DNA of 64,000 nt from assembly GCA_964621185.1 (NCBI GenBank), contig CAZULM010000026.1:1-64000 (forward strand), read 5' to 3'. Under the pieces are notes generated by a model. That model saw only the letters and a program-made list of their open reading frames with translations, did no database searches and had not been told where the DNA came from. Below, one piece after another: positions 20,101 through 28,324 of this stretch. This DNA comes from M3007 sp964621185. GTDB lineage: Bacteria > Bacteroidota > Bacteroidia > Chitinophagales > Saprospiraceae. Numbering within the stretch: position 1 is the first letter of the stretch; each line of letters opens with the position of its first letter. The translations under genes were made by a program, and so were the position numbers.

Positions 20101-22136
20101 TGCCCGACACGGTTACCAGCGGGCCAATTTTGGTCTTGACAAATGTCATGGTGTCGCAATCGGGCAACTACCAGGTTTATGTGAAAAAAGGCGCTTGCCA
20201 ATCGGTGCTTTCCGACGTTAAAATGCTGGTGGTAAATCCTATCCCGCCAACGCCCACTGCTTCGAGCAACCAGCCTGTTTGCATCGGGAGCACCTTGTTT
20301 TTGACCGCCAGCGCCATCCCCGGCGCTACATACTCCTGGATAGGCACCAACTTCGCCTCTCCGGACAAAGACCCGGTGCGTACAAACGTGGTAGCAAGTT
20401 ATGAGGGGACTTATACCGTTCATGTAGTGGTGAATGGCTGCGCCTCCGGAACAAGTACCGTTTATGTCGATGTGATGATCCCCCCAAGCACGCCGATCAT
20501 AGCGCCGCCAAACCCGACACGTATATGTCTCGACCAGGCCATCTCCGAGTTTATCCGGATAAACAACCCGGTTTTTGGCACAATTTATTCCTGGATCGAC
20601 CCCGACACAGGCGATACCTTGCAAAATTCGATAAACCATTTTCTGAATTTTTCAAACCTCCCGGACTCGCTGCGCACACCGGGCTTGCACCGGTTCCAGG
20701 TGTCGGGCTGGAAGCAGGACAACCCCAACGGACAGGGCTGCAGCACGGTATTGTCGAATATCGTTTCAGTACAATTCGATACCATTCCAAATGTAATAGC
20801 TACCACCGACCCCAACCACCCGGCTTGTGTGACACCAACTACCCCCATCATACTGAACGCAGTGCCACCGACCAATGGCATCACAGGGGAGTGGAAACAA
20901 ACCGGAGGGCCAGTGTACGGCATCAGCGACAAAAACGCCCCGAGCACCCAGTTCGCAGGCGTTTCCGGCAATACCTATACCTTTTCCTGGTGCCTCACCA
21001 GCGGCGGCTGCGCCAATTTCAGCTGTACTACCCTCACCATCACCGCCGTGCCCCCCGAAGCGGCCTACGCCGGCCCCGACCAGGATATATGCCCCGGCAC
21101 CACCAGCGTCACGCTAAACGCCCAGCAAGGCCAGCATTCCAACGGCTCCTGGAGCCAACTGGGGCAAATAGGCGTGACCATTGCCGACACCCTGGAGCCG
21201 ATGACGCCCGTTACCGGGCTGAACCCCGGCAACCGGTACTTCTTTACCTGGACACTGGAAGACATCGGCTGCGGCGCAGCATCGGATGTTGTGGTCATTA
21301 CCTATTACATGAAACCCGATATCTCAGGCAACTCATTCATCTGTTCAGAAGAAAATTGTGCGCAATTGCAAGCGCAAGGCCTGCAAAGCTGGGAAACAGG
21401 CCAATGGACGGGCCAGCCAAGCTCCCTGGTATTTACGCCCCCAAACCACCCGATCACCAAAGTCTGCGGCCTTGTGCCAGGTTTGAACCGGGTATTTTGG
21501 ACCACCAACAACGCCATCTGCGGCAACAACTCCAGGGATACCTTTGATATCAACTATGAAATTTTCCCTACCGCCAACAACGATGCCGTTACGGTACCAT
21601 TTGGCACAGCGACAGCTTTTCAGGTGCTGACCAATGACATTTTACCAACCGACCCGCCCACAGTAGCCATCATCATACAACCGATGAACGGGACGGTGAC
21701 GGCCAACAATACCAATGGCTCCTTTACTTACCGCCCGTTCTCCGGGTTCTCCGGCCAGGATGCCCTGGTGTACAGGATATGCAACTCGAAATGTGGCCCA
21801 ACAGCCTGCAGCAGCGCTACTGTTTACTTCACTGTGGGCGCAGCCGGCGAATGTGAGATACCGACCATTATCACGCCCAATGATGACGGGTTCAACGATG
21901 TGTTCAAGATACCGGGCGATTGCTATGTGTTCGGAGAGGGGCAGAGCGACATCGCGGAAGTGACCATTTTCAACCAATGGGGCGACCATGTTTTCAACGA
22001 CAAGGCGTTTACGCCCTCCAGTTCCTGGGATGGTCGCTATTCCGGGGAAAAATTGCCGGCAGGCACCTATTATTGGGTGGTGAAATTTGAGGCGGAAGAA
22101 AAGCCGCGCTCCGGGTTCTTATTGATTCAGCACTAA
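14187..22136 (+). CDS. Giant adhesin-like protein with HYR/Ig-type repeats and T9SS type B sorting domain
   Basis: A 2649-residue exported protein. Signal peptide with hydrophobic core LFYCVGLLLALTNATRLAAQ. Residues about 30-900 are serial HYR-type modules, each with DNTPPVF..., CP/CN and ATDxCGN motifs (for example ATDDCGNT). Residues about 900-1400 hold two longer related modules (about 900-1060 and 1100-1300) with NVVLGIFIEM and GNGILSIKFKG. Residues about 1410-2300 are Ig/PKD-like repeats with VCxG...L motifs. A cadherin-like domain (NDAVTVPFGTATAF) starts near 2463. The end, from CEIPTIITPNDDGFNDVF (about 2554), is the gliding-motility-associated type B T9SS domain. A PorP/SprF gene follows after 10 bp, the usual partner arrangement. 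Likely role: cell-surface adhesion or motility fibre. Confidence 0.9.
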   Translation: MTNRLRSTLRTLFYCVGLLLALTNATRLAAQPGFFNFNYNGPDSVIVGTNCNNPLQGNIPNPIVSSTIGATITMSMFDDVNSGYPFNQLFTAGEIAHVYWFVKDNMGHSHSFEFFIRFVDRTAPVFNLTGIADTIYLASVVQVQPPPNIPITDNCTAFTTTFVETTRPDTCLAGSFTRTWKATDLAGNKSTFTQTIIIAADNAPPTITFPPQNGSSPCNVLSTSYPAWRAAQMAAFTAQDPSGIKSLTNNGPASFPPGCTVPLTVVFKATDNCNLMITTTAVFTTSDTKGPVIVVAPKDTVAYCSPGGNHMTKLNEWINKRAYSQVFDSCSTPLTYSMRRNTVLVDSAGVVAAFWASFDNACGTVMIGNKMVDKVSAFVTVDFYAKDACNNETFVGKRTFAAVDTLPPVITGVNTTEECGGGDDQAKLQAWINAKGNATFSDDCSTAFWTGFSFTTSNGQSGTGAFNSGPYPSIAANNCSWFTDVTFHASDECGNASSKTLRFQIVDNTPPVFTGLAPNITVYCPQPLPTTPAATITDNCDLSMAISFTRVYKDNICAGSYTVLTTWQATDDCGNTATITQNIFVQDTTRPVFTLVPPGLLMRCDTFALPPVPVQGQNINATDICSPVVSITTATVSNQNPNPSLCGHYSYNIVRTFTATDECGNTRTATQLISVIDNQPPVPGGVLDTTALCSALSPFPAPAPIAVDSCAGLTAPPVYMSTQTIPGACAGQYTLKLNWVATDVCGNQTPFQQTVHVVDTVAPTLSNIPPNITVECNAIPAPPNNASFNGADNCAPSVAVTLAETEIRNPNLNNCDHWTNYTIRRQWTATDDCGNARTYTQNIQVVDTTPPVLVAPPAITLPNDMGDCGATIPIPAPQSVFDLCTSGTVMVSLKDTLPITGVMNPNIPVDTMVFHFSLPNSMPLQPAVGNVVLGIFIEMADADGVQEYFNVYGENGVFLDTTARTAGPCVATPSYKAITISAAQFNDWASDGDLAITLAPNGFGGNAINLACPGVVRANLDYSYRSQHVPLTLTYSLDGSAPASFPPPGAAFLPVGAHTVVYTATDCVGNSSTASVQIQVNDVEPPAIVAPATLTAYIGPGVCSTMVKLPFPSISENCKMSGQIMKSSSVNFLSFSPHPDANEPVADNVLMNIPALIPNAVGNGILSIKFKGDNDGPREFFNIFQGTTQITATNFSTPAGKCTDIIDTSLSVSAASINTWAATGMAVFRAETNTNPNPGPSFDFINPCAPQLPNGTDGISFIQAMLQYNYAVVNFEIKKGNTIVATGAVVGNQTMVNLAPGAYTVKYTTTDNAGLMGMTTFALNVLDTIKPMAKCLQNLTVKVNPSGLSNYVLQPAEINNGSTDNCPGGLTFSIPATTFTCHQVGNSYIVNLSVTDASGNMSSCSTIVKVESMLPMPSFDPVCEGDTLQLYANPPTPASAFSYNWTGPFFSVMGQQNPTRYNSPLSFQGLYTVTISGSTGCTASGSVTVNFANLAVPDISVSGGNMNNFCQGQNIILNTATNPNNNVSYLWYADASPNPILLATTTTNTYTIFQPSPGQYRFFVKVKIGECLTPNSIYVTVNVYARPIALVGNDSISVCAGELLALSTPISAPNLTYLWTGPGSSGFTSDAQNPTVINPVTAIYAGVYTLKTFQNGCESIPSDTTYVTVRYTPPKPTIINALQACVGTTFTFWASNGGGNVVSYHWQHPVLGNFTTSNAQFPIPNVNLTHCGKWKVRTMSPEGCFSPWSDEVDFCPQEYPNLVASSTSPVCAGAPVSLSATNLTPGLSLTYTWTLPNNNQILGQNPTIIPAQNGTYRVIAKTSYMCADTATVTVQVVPLPVVTGIIKSGPTCVDSLSNACLMPQVSSPNGPFTYTWTKSGFPAFMAVTKDLCFNPVVFNDNGIYTLVVKDSFGCASAPAFDSITVLPYVKVPRITLSPTPVCAGGTVTITVTNSSDYNGGTPAEYHWKRPMMPDTVTSGPILVLTNVMVSQSGNYQVYVKKGACQSVLSDVKMLVVNPIPPTPTASSNQPVCIGSTLFLTASAIPGATYSWIGTNFASPDKDPVRTNVVASYEGTYTVHVVVNGCASGTSTVYVDVMIPPSTPIIAPPNPTRICLDQAISEFIRINNPVFGTIYSWIDPDTGDTLQNSINHFLNFSNLPDSLRTPGLHRFQVSGWKQDNPNGQGCSTVLSNIVSVQFDTIPNVIATTDPNHPACVTPTTPIILNAVPPTNGITGEWKQTGGPVYGISDKNAPSTQFAGVSGNTYTFSWCLTSGGCANFSCTTLTITAVPPEAAYAGPDQDICPGTTSVTLNAQQGQHSNGSWSQLGQIGVTIADTLEPMTPVTGLNPGNRYFFTWTLEDIGCGAASDVVVITYYMKPDISGNSFICSEENCAQLQAQGLQSWETGQWTGQPSSLVFTPPNHPITKVCGLVPGLNRVFWTTNNAICGNNSRDTFDINYEIFPTANNDAVTVPFGTATAFQVLTNDILPTDPPTVAIIIQPMNGTVTANNTNGSFTYRPFSGFSGQDALVYRICNSKCGPTACSSATVYFTVGAAGECEIPTIITPNDDGFNDVFKIPGDCYVFGEGQSDIAEVTIFNQWGDHVFNDKAFTPSSSWDGRYSGEKLPAGTYYWVVKFEAEEKPRSGFLLIQH

Positions 22137-22146
22137 AGACCGATCT

Positions 22147-23097
22147 ATGAAAAAAGGCTACCTCTTCATTTTTTTGGCCTCCATGCCCATGCTCGCCGCG
22201 GCGCAACAGGAGCAGATGTTTACCCAGTTTATGTTCAACAAACTGGCGTTCAACCCTGGCTATGCGGGCAGTTTCGTGTCCCCGACGCTCACCGCAGTTT
22301 ACCGCCAACAATGGGTCGGGCTGGACGGCGCTCCAAGTGCACAGGTGGTTTCCTACAACCAGGCTGCAGTAAACGGCAGGGTAGGGGTGGGCGGCACCAT
22401 CATGCGCCAGCAAATCGGCATCAGCACGAACCTGACGTTCGACGTGGCCTATGCTTACCGCGTGAAAATGCAGCGCGGCACCTTTGCCTTTGGCTTGCAA
22501 GCCAGTATGCGCAACATCCGGCAGAACTGGGGCGACGACCGGATCAAGGCCATTGACCAAAACGACCAGGGCATCCCCACCGACCCCAAAAGCAAGTTTT
22601 TGCCCAATTTCGGCGTCGGTGTGTATTATTTGCCGTATAATGACAGTTGGTATGCCGGCATTGCACTGCCGCGGCTCGTGAGCAACAGCATCGACTTTGC
22701 GGAATATGGCTCTGTGTTTTCCAAAGAAGTGCAGCATGTCAATGCCATGGGCGGAATGACCTTCAAGCCCAACGATGAAGTGAGCATAACCCCGCAAGCC
22801 TTGTTCCGCTATGCCATCGGCGCGCCATTCGACGCTGAATTGAACGTAAGTGTGTTGCTAAAGAAAAAATTCTACGGCGGGCTCACATATCGCGTGGGTG
22901 GAGACACCAAGGCACTGGGTGAAAGCGTTGATATCATGCTGGGCATGCAGATGACCGAGAACCTGTTTTTCAGTTTGTCGTACGACATCGGCATGACACG
23001 CCTGCGCAAGTTCAACGCCGGCTCGGTGGAAGCGACCGCCCGTTGGTGGTTCAACCCGCCACAAACGGGCGAAGTAGCTCCCGACAGGCCTTTCTAG
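22147..23097 (+). CDS. PorP/SprF family T9SS outer-membrane protein
   Basis: A 316-residue protein: signal peptide (MKKGYLFIFLASMPMLAAA), then the family start QQEQMFTQFMFNKLAFNPGYAGS and YRQQWVGLDGAP, followed by beta-strand-rich sequence consistent with an outer-membrane barrel. PorP/SprF proteins support export and surface attachment of proteins with type B sorting domains; SprF does so for SprB in Flavobacterium. It starts 10 bp after the type B protein and is surely cotranscribed with it, so it is probably that protein's dedicated partner. The length is normal for the family. Confidence 0.92.
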   Translation: MKKGYLFIFLASMPMLAAAQQEQMFTQFMFNKLAFNPGYAGSFVSPTLTAVYRQQWVGLDGAPSAQVVSYNQAAVNGRVGVGGTIMRQQIGISTNLTFDVAYAYRVKMQRGTFAFGLQASMRNIRQNWGDDRIKAIDQNDQGIPTDPKSKFLPNFGVGVYYLPYNDSWYAGIALPRLVSNSIDFAEYGSVFSKEVQHVNAMGGMTFKPNDEVSITPQALFRYAIGAPFDAELNVSVLLKKKFYGGLTYRVGGDTKALGESVDIMLGMQMTENLFFSLSYDIGMTRLRKFNAGSVEATARWWFNPPQTGEVAPDRPF

Positions 23098-23225
23098 ACC
23101 AGGTTCTTATGATTTGCAAGATTTTTTGGATGGGGCATGTTGATTATTAAGTATTGACATCCTGATGTTTTTGCAAATTGCTTTTCCTTGGGCATAACAT
23201 CTTAAAAAAATAAATTTTACAATAC

Positions 23226-25307
23226 ATGAAGCAACATCTAATCCGCTTGCTGCTCCCATTCCTCTTGCTATCCCTGGCCTTTGGCGTAGTGGCACAAACA
23301 TCGTCTAAAAGCAAATCCAAAGACCGCTTTCGCGAAAAGGACGACCGCCGCTACCCGATACGCCTCGACAACGCGACCGCCCTGAACCTTCCAGGCACCG
23401 ACTACCTGCCCGCCTATTACGACAACGGCATCGTGTTCGTCAGCGCCCGCGCCAAAAAAGGGCCGCGCGACGAGGCTTCCAAAGAGCCCTTCACCGAGCA
23501 TTATTTCTCCGCGTTCGACGCTCTGGGGAAATTGATGCCCCCGGAAAAATTCCATTTCAACCAATTGAAGCGCACTGACTTCAACGAAGGGGCGGTCACT
23601 TTTACCCGCGACCATAAACTGGCCCTCATCACCCGCGTCAGCAACGAAGACGGCATCATGAAGGTCGGAAAAAGCGGCAAGGCTACCCAAAAAATATACA
23701 AGACCTATTTCGGGTTCCCCGACTGGACAAAACCGGTGGAGATGCCTTTCAACAGCGACGACTATTCTTGCATGCACCCGAGCATCAGTACCGACAACAA
23801 GCGCATCTTCTTTGCCTCCGACATGCCGGGCGGGTATGGCGGCTTCGACCTGTACGTGGTACAAAAAACGGCGGAAGGCTGGAGCGACCCTGTCAACCTC
23901 GGCCCTAACATCAATACCGACAAGCACGAGCTGTTCCCTTTTATCAGCTTCTCCGGCACCCTCTTTTTCTCCTCCAATGGCCGCCCCAACAGCCTGGGCG
24001 GCATGGACATCTACTATGTCAACAACCCCTTGAACAACCCGGAAGAGATCGTGAACATGGGCCCCCCGTTCAATTCTGCGGCCAACGACCACAGCTTTAT
24101 CATAGATGAAGATGGGCATAACGGCTATTTTGCCAGCAACCGGCCCGACGACAACTACGGCAAAGACAACGGCAAGGACGATATTTTCCAGTTTGGTGCC
24201 CCCAAGGGCATAGAAGGCACCGGAAAGCCTGAAACCAACGCCGCCCGTATCTCCATCATCGACCAAAAAACCGGCGAACCGCTGCAGGGCGCCGAAATCC
24301 GCATCCTGCAGCCTACCGACGATGGCTTTATCAGCAGCAGCGCTACCGGCGACAGCAGTTTTTATTCCCTCGACCTGGTGCCTCGGCAAGACGACCCGAA
24401 GGCGTTTACCCTTTCGCTGGTGCGGAAAGGCGCTTCCGAACTGGGCGCCCCGTCCCTGTATTCCAACGCCGAAGGCGGCGCCATCACCGATTTTACCCGT
24501 TTCAAGCAATACCTGGTGCTGGTATCGGCCAAGGGCTATGCGCCGAGGGAGCAGTTTTTGTTCGTGGATTCCGAAGACGACCTGAACCTGAGGTTCAAAA
24601 TGGCCCCGGCGCCCCCTTGTCTGCGCGCGGGCGGCATCGTGCTGACCACAGAGTTCAGCAAGCGCATCGCGAATGTTACTATCAGGTTTGTGCACCGAGT
24701 GACGGGGGCTACTGAGGTGGTGCGCACCACCTGGAGCGGCGAATTTGATGCCTGTTTGGCGCAGGAAGGTGAGTACATCGCCTACGTGGAACGGGCCGGT
24801 TTCAAGCCAGAGAACTATCGCGTGACGGTAAGCAGCGAAGGTGTGGCCTTCCAGGAGGTGCGCCTGCGGCCAATCGTGGACGTGACTACCGTGGCCGATG
24901 TGATGCCGCTCGCCAATGGCCTGGTGGAAGGTTCCGTGCTGGTGCTCGACAAGATTTTCTACGAGTACAACAAAGCCACCCTCAACCAGGGCGCCATCCG
25001 CCACCTCGATGCCATCCTCGACTTTATGAAGCGCTATCCCGAGATGGAGATCGACCTCATCTCGCATACCGATACACGGGGCGATGCAAGGCTGAACATG
25101 GAGCTTACCGTAGCCCGCTCGAAAAATGCCAAAACGTATCTTGTGGCCAAAGGCATAGAGGAAAGCCGGATCATAGCCATAGGCAAGGGAGAGACCGAAC
25201 CGCGCAACCATTGCAAGGAAGGGGCAGAATGTTCTGATGAGGAGCATCAGCAGAACAACCGACTGGAGGTGCGGGTGCGGAAGCTGGGTCCGGCTACTGG
25301 ATCGTAG
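23226..25307 (+). CDS. OmpA-family lipid/peptidoglycan-associated protein with PD40 repeats
   Basis: A 693-residue exported protein: signal peptide (LIRLLLPFLLLSLAFGVVAQ), PD40/WD40-like beta-propeller repeats (about 178-290, for example ISTDNKRIFFASDMPGGYGG and FFSSNGRPNSLGGMDIY), a carboxypeptidase-regulatory-like segment (about 335-430), a second such domain (about 460-550), and a C-terminal OmpA peptidoglycan-binding domain (about 570-690: HTDTRGDARLNMELTVARS, then NNRLEVRV). This architecture often accompanies type B/PorP pairs and is similar to T9SS PorE-like proteins. A 128-bp AT-rich gap separates it from the PorP gene, so it may have its own promoter. The long antisense frame through it is a composition artefact. 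Confidence 0.9.
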   Translation: MKQHLIRLLLPFLLLSLAFGVVAQTSSKSKSKDRFREKDDRRYPIRLDNATALNLPGTDYLPAYYDNGIVFVSARAKKGPRDEASKEPFTEHYFSAFDALGKLMPPEKFHFNQLKRTDFNEGAVTFTRDHKLALITRVSNEDGIMKVGKSGKATQKIYKTYFGFPDWTKPVEMPFNSDDYSCMHPSISTDNKRIFFASDMPGGYGGFDLYVVQKTAEGWSDPVNLGPNINTDKHELFPFISFSGTLFFSSNGRPNSLGGMDIYYVNNPLNNPEEIVNMGPPFNSAANDHSFIIDEDGHNGYFASNRPDDNYGKDNGKDDIFQFGAPKGIEGTGKPETNAARISIIDQKTGEPLQGAEIRILQPTDDGFISSSATGDSSFYSLDLVPRQDDPKAFTLSLVRKGASELGAPSLYSNAEGGAITDFTRFKQYLVLVSAKGYAPREQFLFVDSEDDLNLRFKMAPAPPCLRAGGIVLTTEFSKRIANVTIRFVHRVTGATEVVRTTWSGEFDACLAQEGEYIAYVERAGFKPENYRVTVSSEGVAFQEVRLRPIVDVTTVADVMPLANGLVEGSVLVLDKIFYEYNKATLNQGAIRHLDAILDFMKRYPEMEIDLISHTDTRGDARLNMELTVARSKNAKTYLVAKGIEESRIIAIGKGETEPRNHCKEGAECSDEEHQQNNRLEVRVRKLGPATGS

Positions 25308-25410
25308 CAAGTAGTTTGTTCAAACGACTGTCATAAAATCCCCTTCCCGGGGTTGTGTAATAAGTGGGTCCCCTGTTGGATTTGCGCTATAAGCTTTGAA
25401 AATAAAAACA

Positions 25411-25426
25411 GCCCGCGCCTGCGGGC
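25411..25426 (-). terminator. GC-rich hairpin with minus-strand T-tract, just before a plus-strand start
   Basis: GCCCGC / GCGGGC stem with loop GCCT. On the minus strand it is followed by TGTTTTTATTTT, a textbook intrinsic terminator for antisense transcription. It ends 10 nt before the ATG of the metallophosphoesterase, so on that mRNA it could also mask the ribosome-binding region. Confidence 0.5.
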
Positions 25427-25436
25427 CAACCTTATT

Positions 25437-26600
25437 ATGGCGATACTTTTTCGAACATACCTTCCTTGCCTGCTCGTGCAGCTTTTGGCGCTGCCTTTTG
25501 CTTTGGGCGCAGTTGCTGAAACGGTTGACCTTTTGGACACCTCCAGGGCAGGAACCGATGGCCCCCATGTATTTTACCGGGGCGACAAGGTGGTGGTGAA
25601 ATACGTGGTGATGCGCGACACGGGCGCAAAGGCCATTACCCAGATATTTCCCAAAAAAGAAACGGTTGGCCTCACCTGTATGGTGCCGGAAACGAAAGAC
25701 AAGTTCTCCTTTTCCATCCGCGACAGCCTCCCGACCTCCCCTGCTGTTTACCCCGCTTCCAAACGTTTGCTGGCGCTTTCCGACATCGAGGGCAACTTCG
25801 AAGCCATGAAGTTGATGTTGCAAAGCGCCGGGGTGATGGACACGGAATTCAACTGGTCGTTCGGCGATGGCGACCTGGTGCTGGTGGGCGATTTTTTCGA
25901 CCGCGGGCTCAACGTGACGGAGTGCCTGTGGCTTTTGTACAAATTGGACGGAGAAGCTGAACGGGCCGGCGGAAAGCTGCACTTTATATTGGGCAACCAT
26001 GAGATCATGAACTTGCAGGGCAACACCAAGTACATGCGCAACAAATACGCCGAAAATGCCAAGCTCATGCAGATGGACTACAAATACTGGTACGACCACA
26101 ATTCCGAACTGGGGCGCTGGCTGCGCAGCAAAAACGCTATCGAGCGCATCGGCGACTATGTGTTTTGTCACGGAGGCATCAGCCTCGACATGGCAAGAAT
26201 GGGCTTGAGCTTTGAAGAGATCAACCGGCATGTGCGGGAAAATATCGGGCTGAGCGAGCCAGAGATAAGCAACCCGGAAGCCAAGCTGATCTTTGACACA
26301 AAAGTCGGGGTGTTTTGGTATCGCGGGCTGGCAAAATCAATGATGAGCGCGGCAGAGGTGGATACCATCATGCAGTACCTGGGCGCTCAAAAGATCGTAC
26401 TGGGGCACACCTTGCAGCAGGATATTGTGGCGTATTACGATGGCCGCGTGATCTGTATCGACCTGTACCATGAAGAAACCTTGCGGCAAGGCTTTGTAAA
26501 AGCGCTCTGGGTCGAAAACGGGAAAGGGTATGGCTTGAGCAGCAAAGGGGAAAAATCATCCATTCACCAGGCCCTCTTCCCGAACAACAAGACCGAGTAG
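25437..26600 (+). CDS. Metallophosphoesterase, PPP-type (Shelph-like), exported
   Basis: A 388-residue calcineurin-like phosphoesterase. The metal-binding motifs are in order: LSDIEGN (about 115, the GDxHG equivalent), GDFFDRG (about 151), GNHE (about 187), FCHGG (about 243) and GHT (about 323). This order and DxEGN are typical of bacterial Shewanella-like PPP phosphatases. The ATG at 25437 is chosen because it starts a signal peptide (LFRTYLPCLLVQLLALPFALGA); the 28 upstream codons include the hairpin above. It probably acts in the periplasm on phosphoproteins or phosphomonoesters; the substrate is unknown. It converges with the TerC gene, with 7 bp between stops. Confidence 0.85.
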   Translation: MAILFRTYLPCLLVQLLALPFALGAVAETVDLLDTSRAGTDGPHVFYRGDKVVVKYVVMRDTGAKAITQIFPKKETVGLTCMVPETKDKFSFSIRDSLPTSPAVYPASKRLLALSDIEGNFEAMKLMLQSAGVMDTEFNWSFGDGDLVLVGDFFDRGLNVTECLWLLYKLDGEAERAGGKLHFILGNHEIMNLQGNTKYMRNKYAENAKLMQMDYKYWYDHNSELGRWLRSKNAIERIGDYVFCHGGISLDMARMGLSFEEINRHVRENIGLSEPEISNPEAKLIFDTKVGVFWYRGLAKSMMSAAEVDTIMQYLGAQKIVLGHTLQQDIVAYYDGRVICIDLYHEETLRQGFVKALWVENGKGYGLSSKGEKSSIHQALFPNNKTE

Positions 26601-26607
26601 CTTGAGC

Positions 26608-27477
26608 TCAGTCAGCGCTGCTGAACGAATTGTCTTTTTTCCCTTTGAGCAAGTGCTCGTCGATGATGGCGCCATTCTTCAAGGCGGCCTCCTCTTTGTG
26701 AGGAGCCTCAACAATGCCCCTTTTGGGCCATCCGAAGAAACGCGAGGTCAGTATCGGGATAAAAAAGAAAGAAGCCGTGATGATGCTGACGATCAAATCT
26801 GCCGTTTCGCCCTCTATCCATGCCGCGATATGATGGTCTTTCATAAAATGGCAGGGCAATGAGATGAACAGCTTGATGCCCAACAACCCAATGACAAGGA
26901 AGGCGCTTCTTTCCAAAAACGGGTATTTTTCCAAAAGCTTTACGAACCATTGCGCCACAAAGCGCATGGCCAATATCCCGATGAACACGCCCGTGCAGAT
27001 GAGGTAAATATTGTCGGTAAAGGCAACTGCCGCAAACACGTTGTCGAGCGAAAAAGCCAGGTCCATGATTTCAATGGCAATCACAGTGGCCCAAAACGTG
27101 CCTACCAGGCCATTTGTCAACTTATAATACCATTTTTCTTCTTTGGTGAGGGTGTCATCTTCCAGTGTCGGGGTCGATTTGCTTCTGAAATATCCCCAAG
27201 TTAGGTAGAGCAGGTAAGCGCCGCCCAGGGGTTTTAGCCACCAAATCTTTATCAACCAAGCGGCGAAAATAAGGCAAAGCCCCCTGAAAATATAGGCGCC
27301 CAGTATGCCGTATCGCAGGGCCTTGCTGCGCTTTTCCGGCGGCAGGTCGAGCACCATCGTCGCCAGCACGGCAGCGTTGTCCACCGAAAGCAAGCTCTCG
27401 ATAAGGATGAGATTCAGAATGATAATGAGCGAGTTCTCCCAATCGCTGCCAAATAACTGCTGCAAAAATTCTGTCAT
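26608..27477 (-). CDS. TerC family integral membrane protein
   Basis: A 289-residue protein with eight or so hydrophobic helices and the TerC signatures ESLLSVDNAAVLATMV (about 28-43) and IMDLAFSLDNVFAAVAF (about 138-154), each with the acidic-Asn pair thought to bind metal. TerC/Alx proteins export or sense metals such as manganese at the cytoplasmic membrane, and some support cotranslational metalation of exported proteins. The C-terminal tail is charged and cytoplasmic. Monocistronic; upstream (27520-27602) lies an interspersed repeat rather than a recognisable promoter. Confidence 0.9.
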   Translation of the reverse strand: MTEFLQQLFGSDWENSLIIILNLILIESLLSVDNAAVLATMVLDLPPEKRSKALRYGILGAYIFRGLCLIFAAWLIKIWWLKPLGGAYLLYLTWGYFRSKSTPTLEDDTLTKEEKWYYKLTNGLVGTFWATVIAIEIMDLAFSLDNVFAAVAFTDNIYLICTGVFIGILAMRFVAQWFVKLLEKYPFLERSAFLVIGLLGIKLFISLPCHFMKDHHIAAWIEGETADLIVSIITASFFFIPILTSRFFGWPKRGIVEAPHKEEAALKNGAIIDEHLLKGKKDNSFSSAD

Positions 27478-27519
27478 AACGGATTAATGATTCATGCTAT
27501 AGTCAACGCTAAGTGGTCG

Positions 27520-27602
27520 TGAAGATCGTGATCGCATAATCATTTGAAAATCAAAGGTTTTTAATCACTCAAATCATACAAATCACCTTAATCAGAGTAT
27601 AA
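27520..27602. repeat. Interspersed repeat R2, copy b
   Basis: Reverse complement of 161-235 with a few substitutions and a 5-bp insertion. It lies in the 295-bp gap between the TerC start and the next gene; the rest of that gap (27603-27772) shows nothing recognisable. Confidence 0.75.
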
Positions 27603-27772
27603 TAGGCAATGAGAACAGGATACGGGCCTGATGGTTGCGGGATATTTGATTGAAAGGATGAAGGATGTGGGGGGCATTACGAAAGGCTGGATTTTAACGA
27701 CAAACACAGTGCTGGCTTAAAAGGGGCGCAAAGGTGCGATTAAATCCTTAGATGTCAAAAACTTGGCCAAAT

Positions 27773-28288
27773 TTACTGCTGCGCGTCCTGGAGCAGCGCA
27801 TCTGAATCGCGGAGCAGGGCTTCGAGCTCTCTTTGCAGGGCCTCTTTCCGTCGTTGCTGCTCGGCGGCCTTGGCGGCTTTTTCCTGCTCGGCCTTGGGGT
27901 CGGGCCGCAAGGTTTTTTTTCCTGGCTTGGGGGGAGCGGTGTCCTGTTGCCGGTCTTCTTGGCTGATATCGTCAAGCTCTTTCTGGAGGCTGGCCTTGCG
28001 GTTTTCAAGCTCGTCGAGGCGTTTGAGCACCTTGGCGTCAACATGCTGCGCCTGATCGCGGATGGCCCGGTAGGCGCCTCCCAGCTTCTCCAGGGCAGCG
28101 TCGTATTTACCGGCATCGAATTTTGCCCGCTCCGATTTCACAAGGTCGGCTACCGACACTACCAGCGCGCGCATTTGGCCGAATACCTTGCGGGAGTTCT
28201 CTTTTTCGGCGCTGGTGCCGAAAAAATAGTTGTACACCAGGATTGCAACGATGAGGACGGCAGCAAGTTTGAGCAGTTTGCGGACCAT
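27773..28288 (-). CDS. Membrane-anchored coiled-coil protein
   Basis: A 171-residue protein with one N-terminal membrane helix (KLLKLAAVLIVAILVYNYFF), a helical region (about 25-90), a Pro/Lys linker (PPKPGKKTLRPDPK), and a strongly charged Ala/Glu/Arg-rich coiled coil (about 120-171). The ATG at 28288 is preferred over a start 16 codons upstream because TATATTTG at 28317-28324 would place the transcription start inside that extension. Function unknown; the shape suggests a scaffold or a TolA-like periplasmic helix. Confidence 0.65.
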   Translation of the reverse strand: MVRKLLKLAAVLIVAILVYNYFFGTSAEKENSRKVFGQMRALVVSVADLVKSERAKFDAGKYDAALEKLGGAYRAIRDQAQHVDAKVLKRLDELENRKASLQKELDDISQEDRQQDTAPPKPGKKTLRPDPKAEQEKAAKAAEQQRRKEALQRELEALLRDSDALLQDAQQ

Positions 28289-28316
28289 GGCTGGGCGATT
28301 TGTTGATTTTTTCCTG

Positions 28317-28324
28317 CAAATATA
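28317..28324 (-). promoter_or_regulatory. -7 box TATATTTG
   Basis: Exact TAnnTTTG match on the minus strand, 29 nt before the ATG at 28288. It decides the start of the coiled-coil gene. Confidence 0.55.

Noticed and set aside
23268..25310. 680-codon antisense frame through the OmpA-family gene
   Set aside because: It exists only because of codon composition; the plus-strand product has clear domains and a signal peptide.
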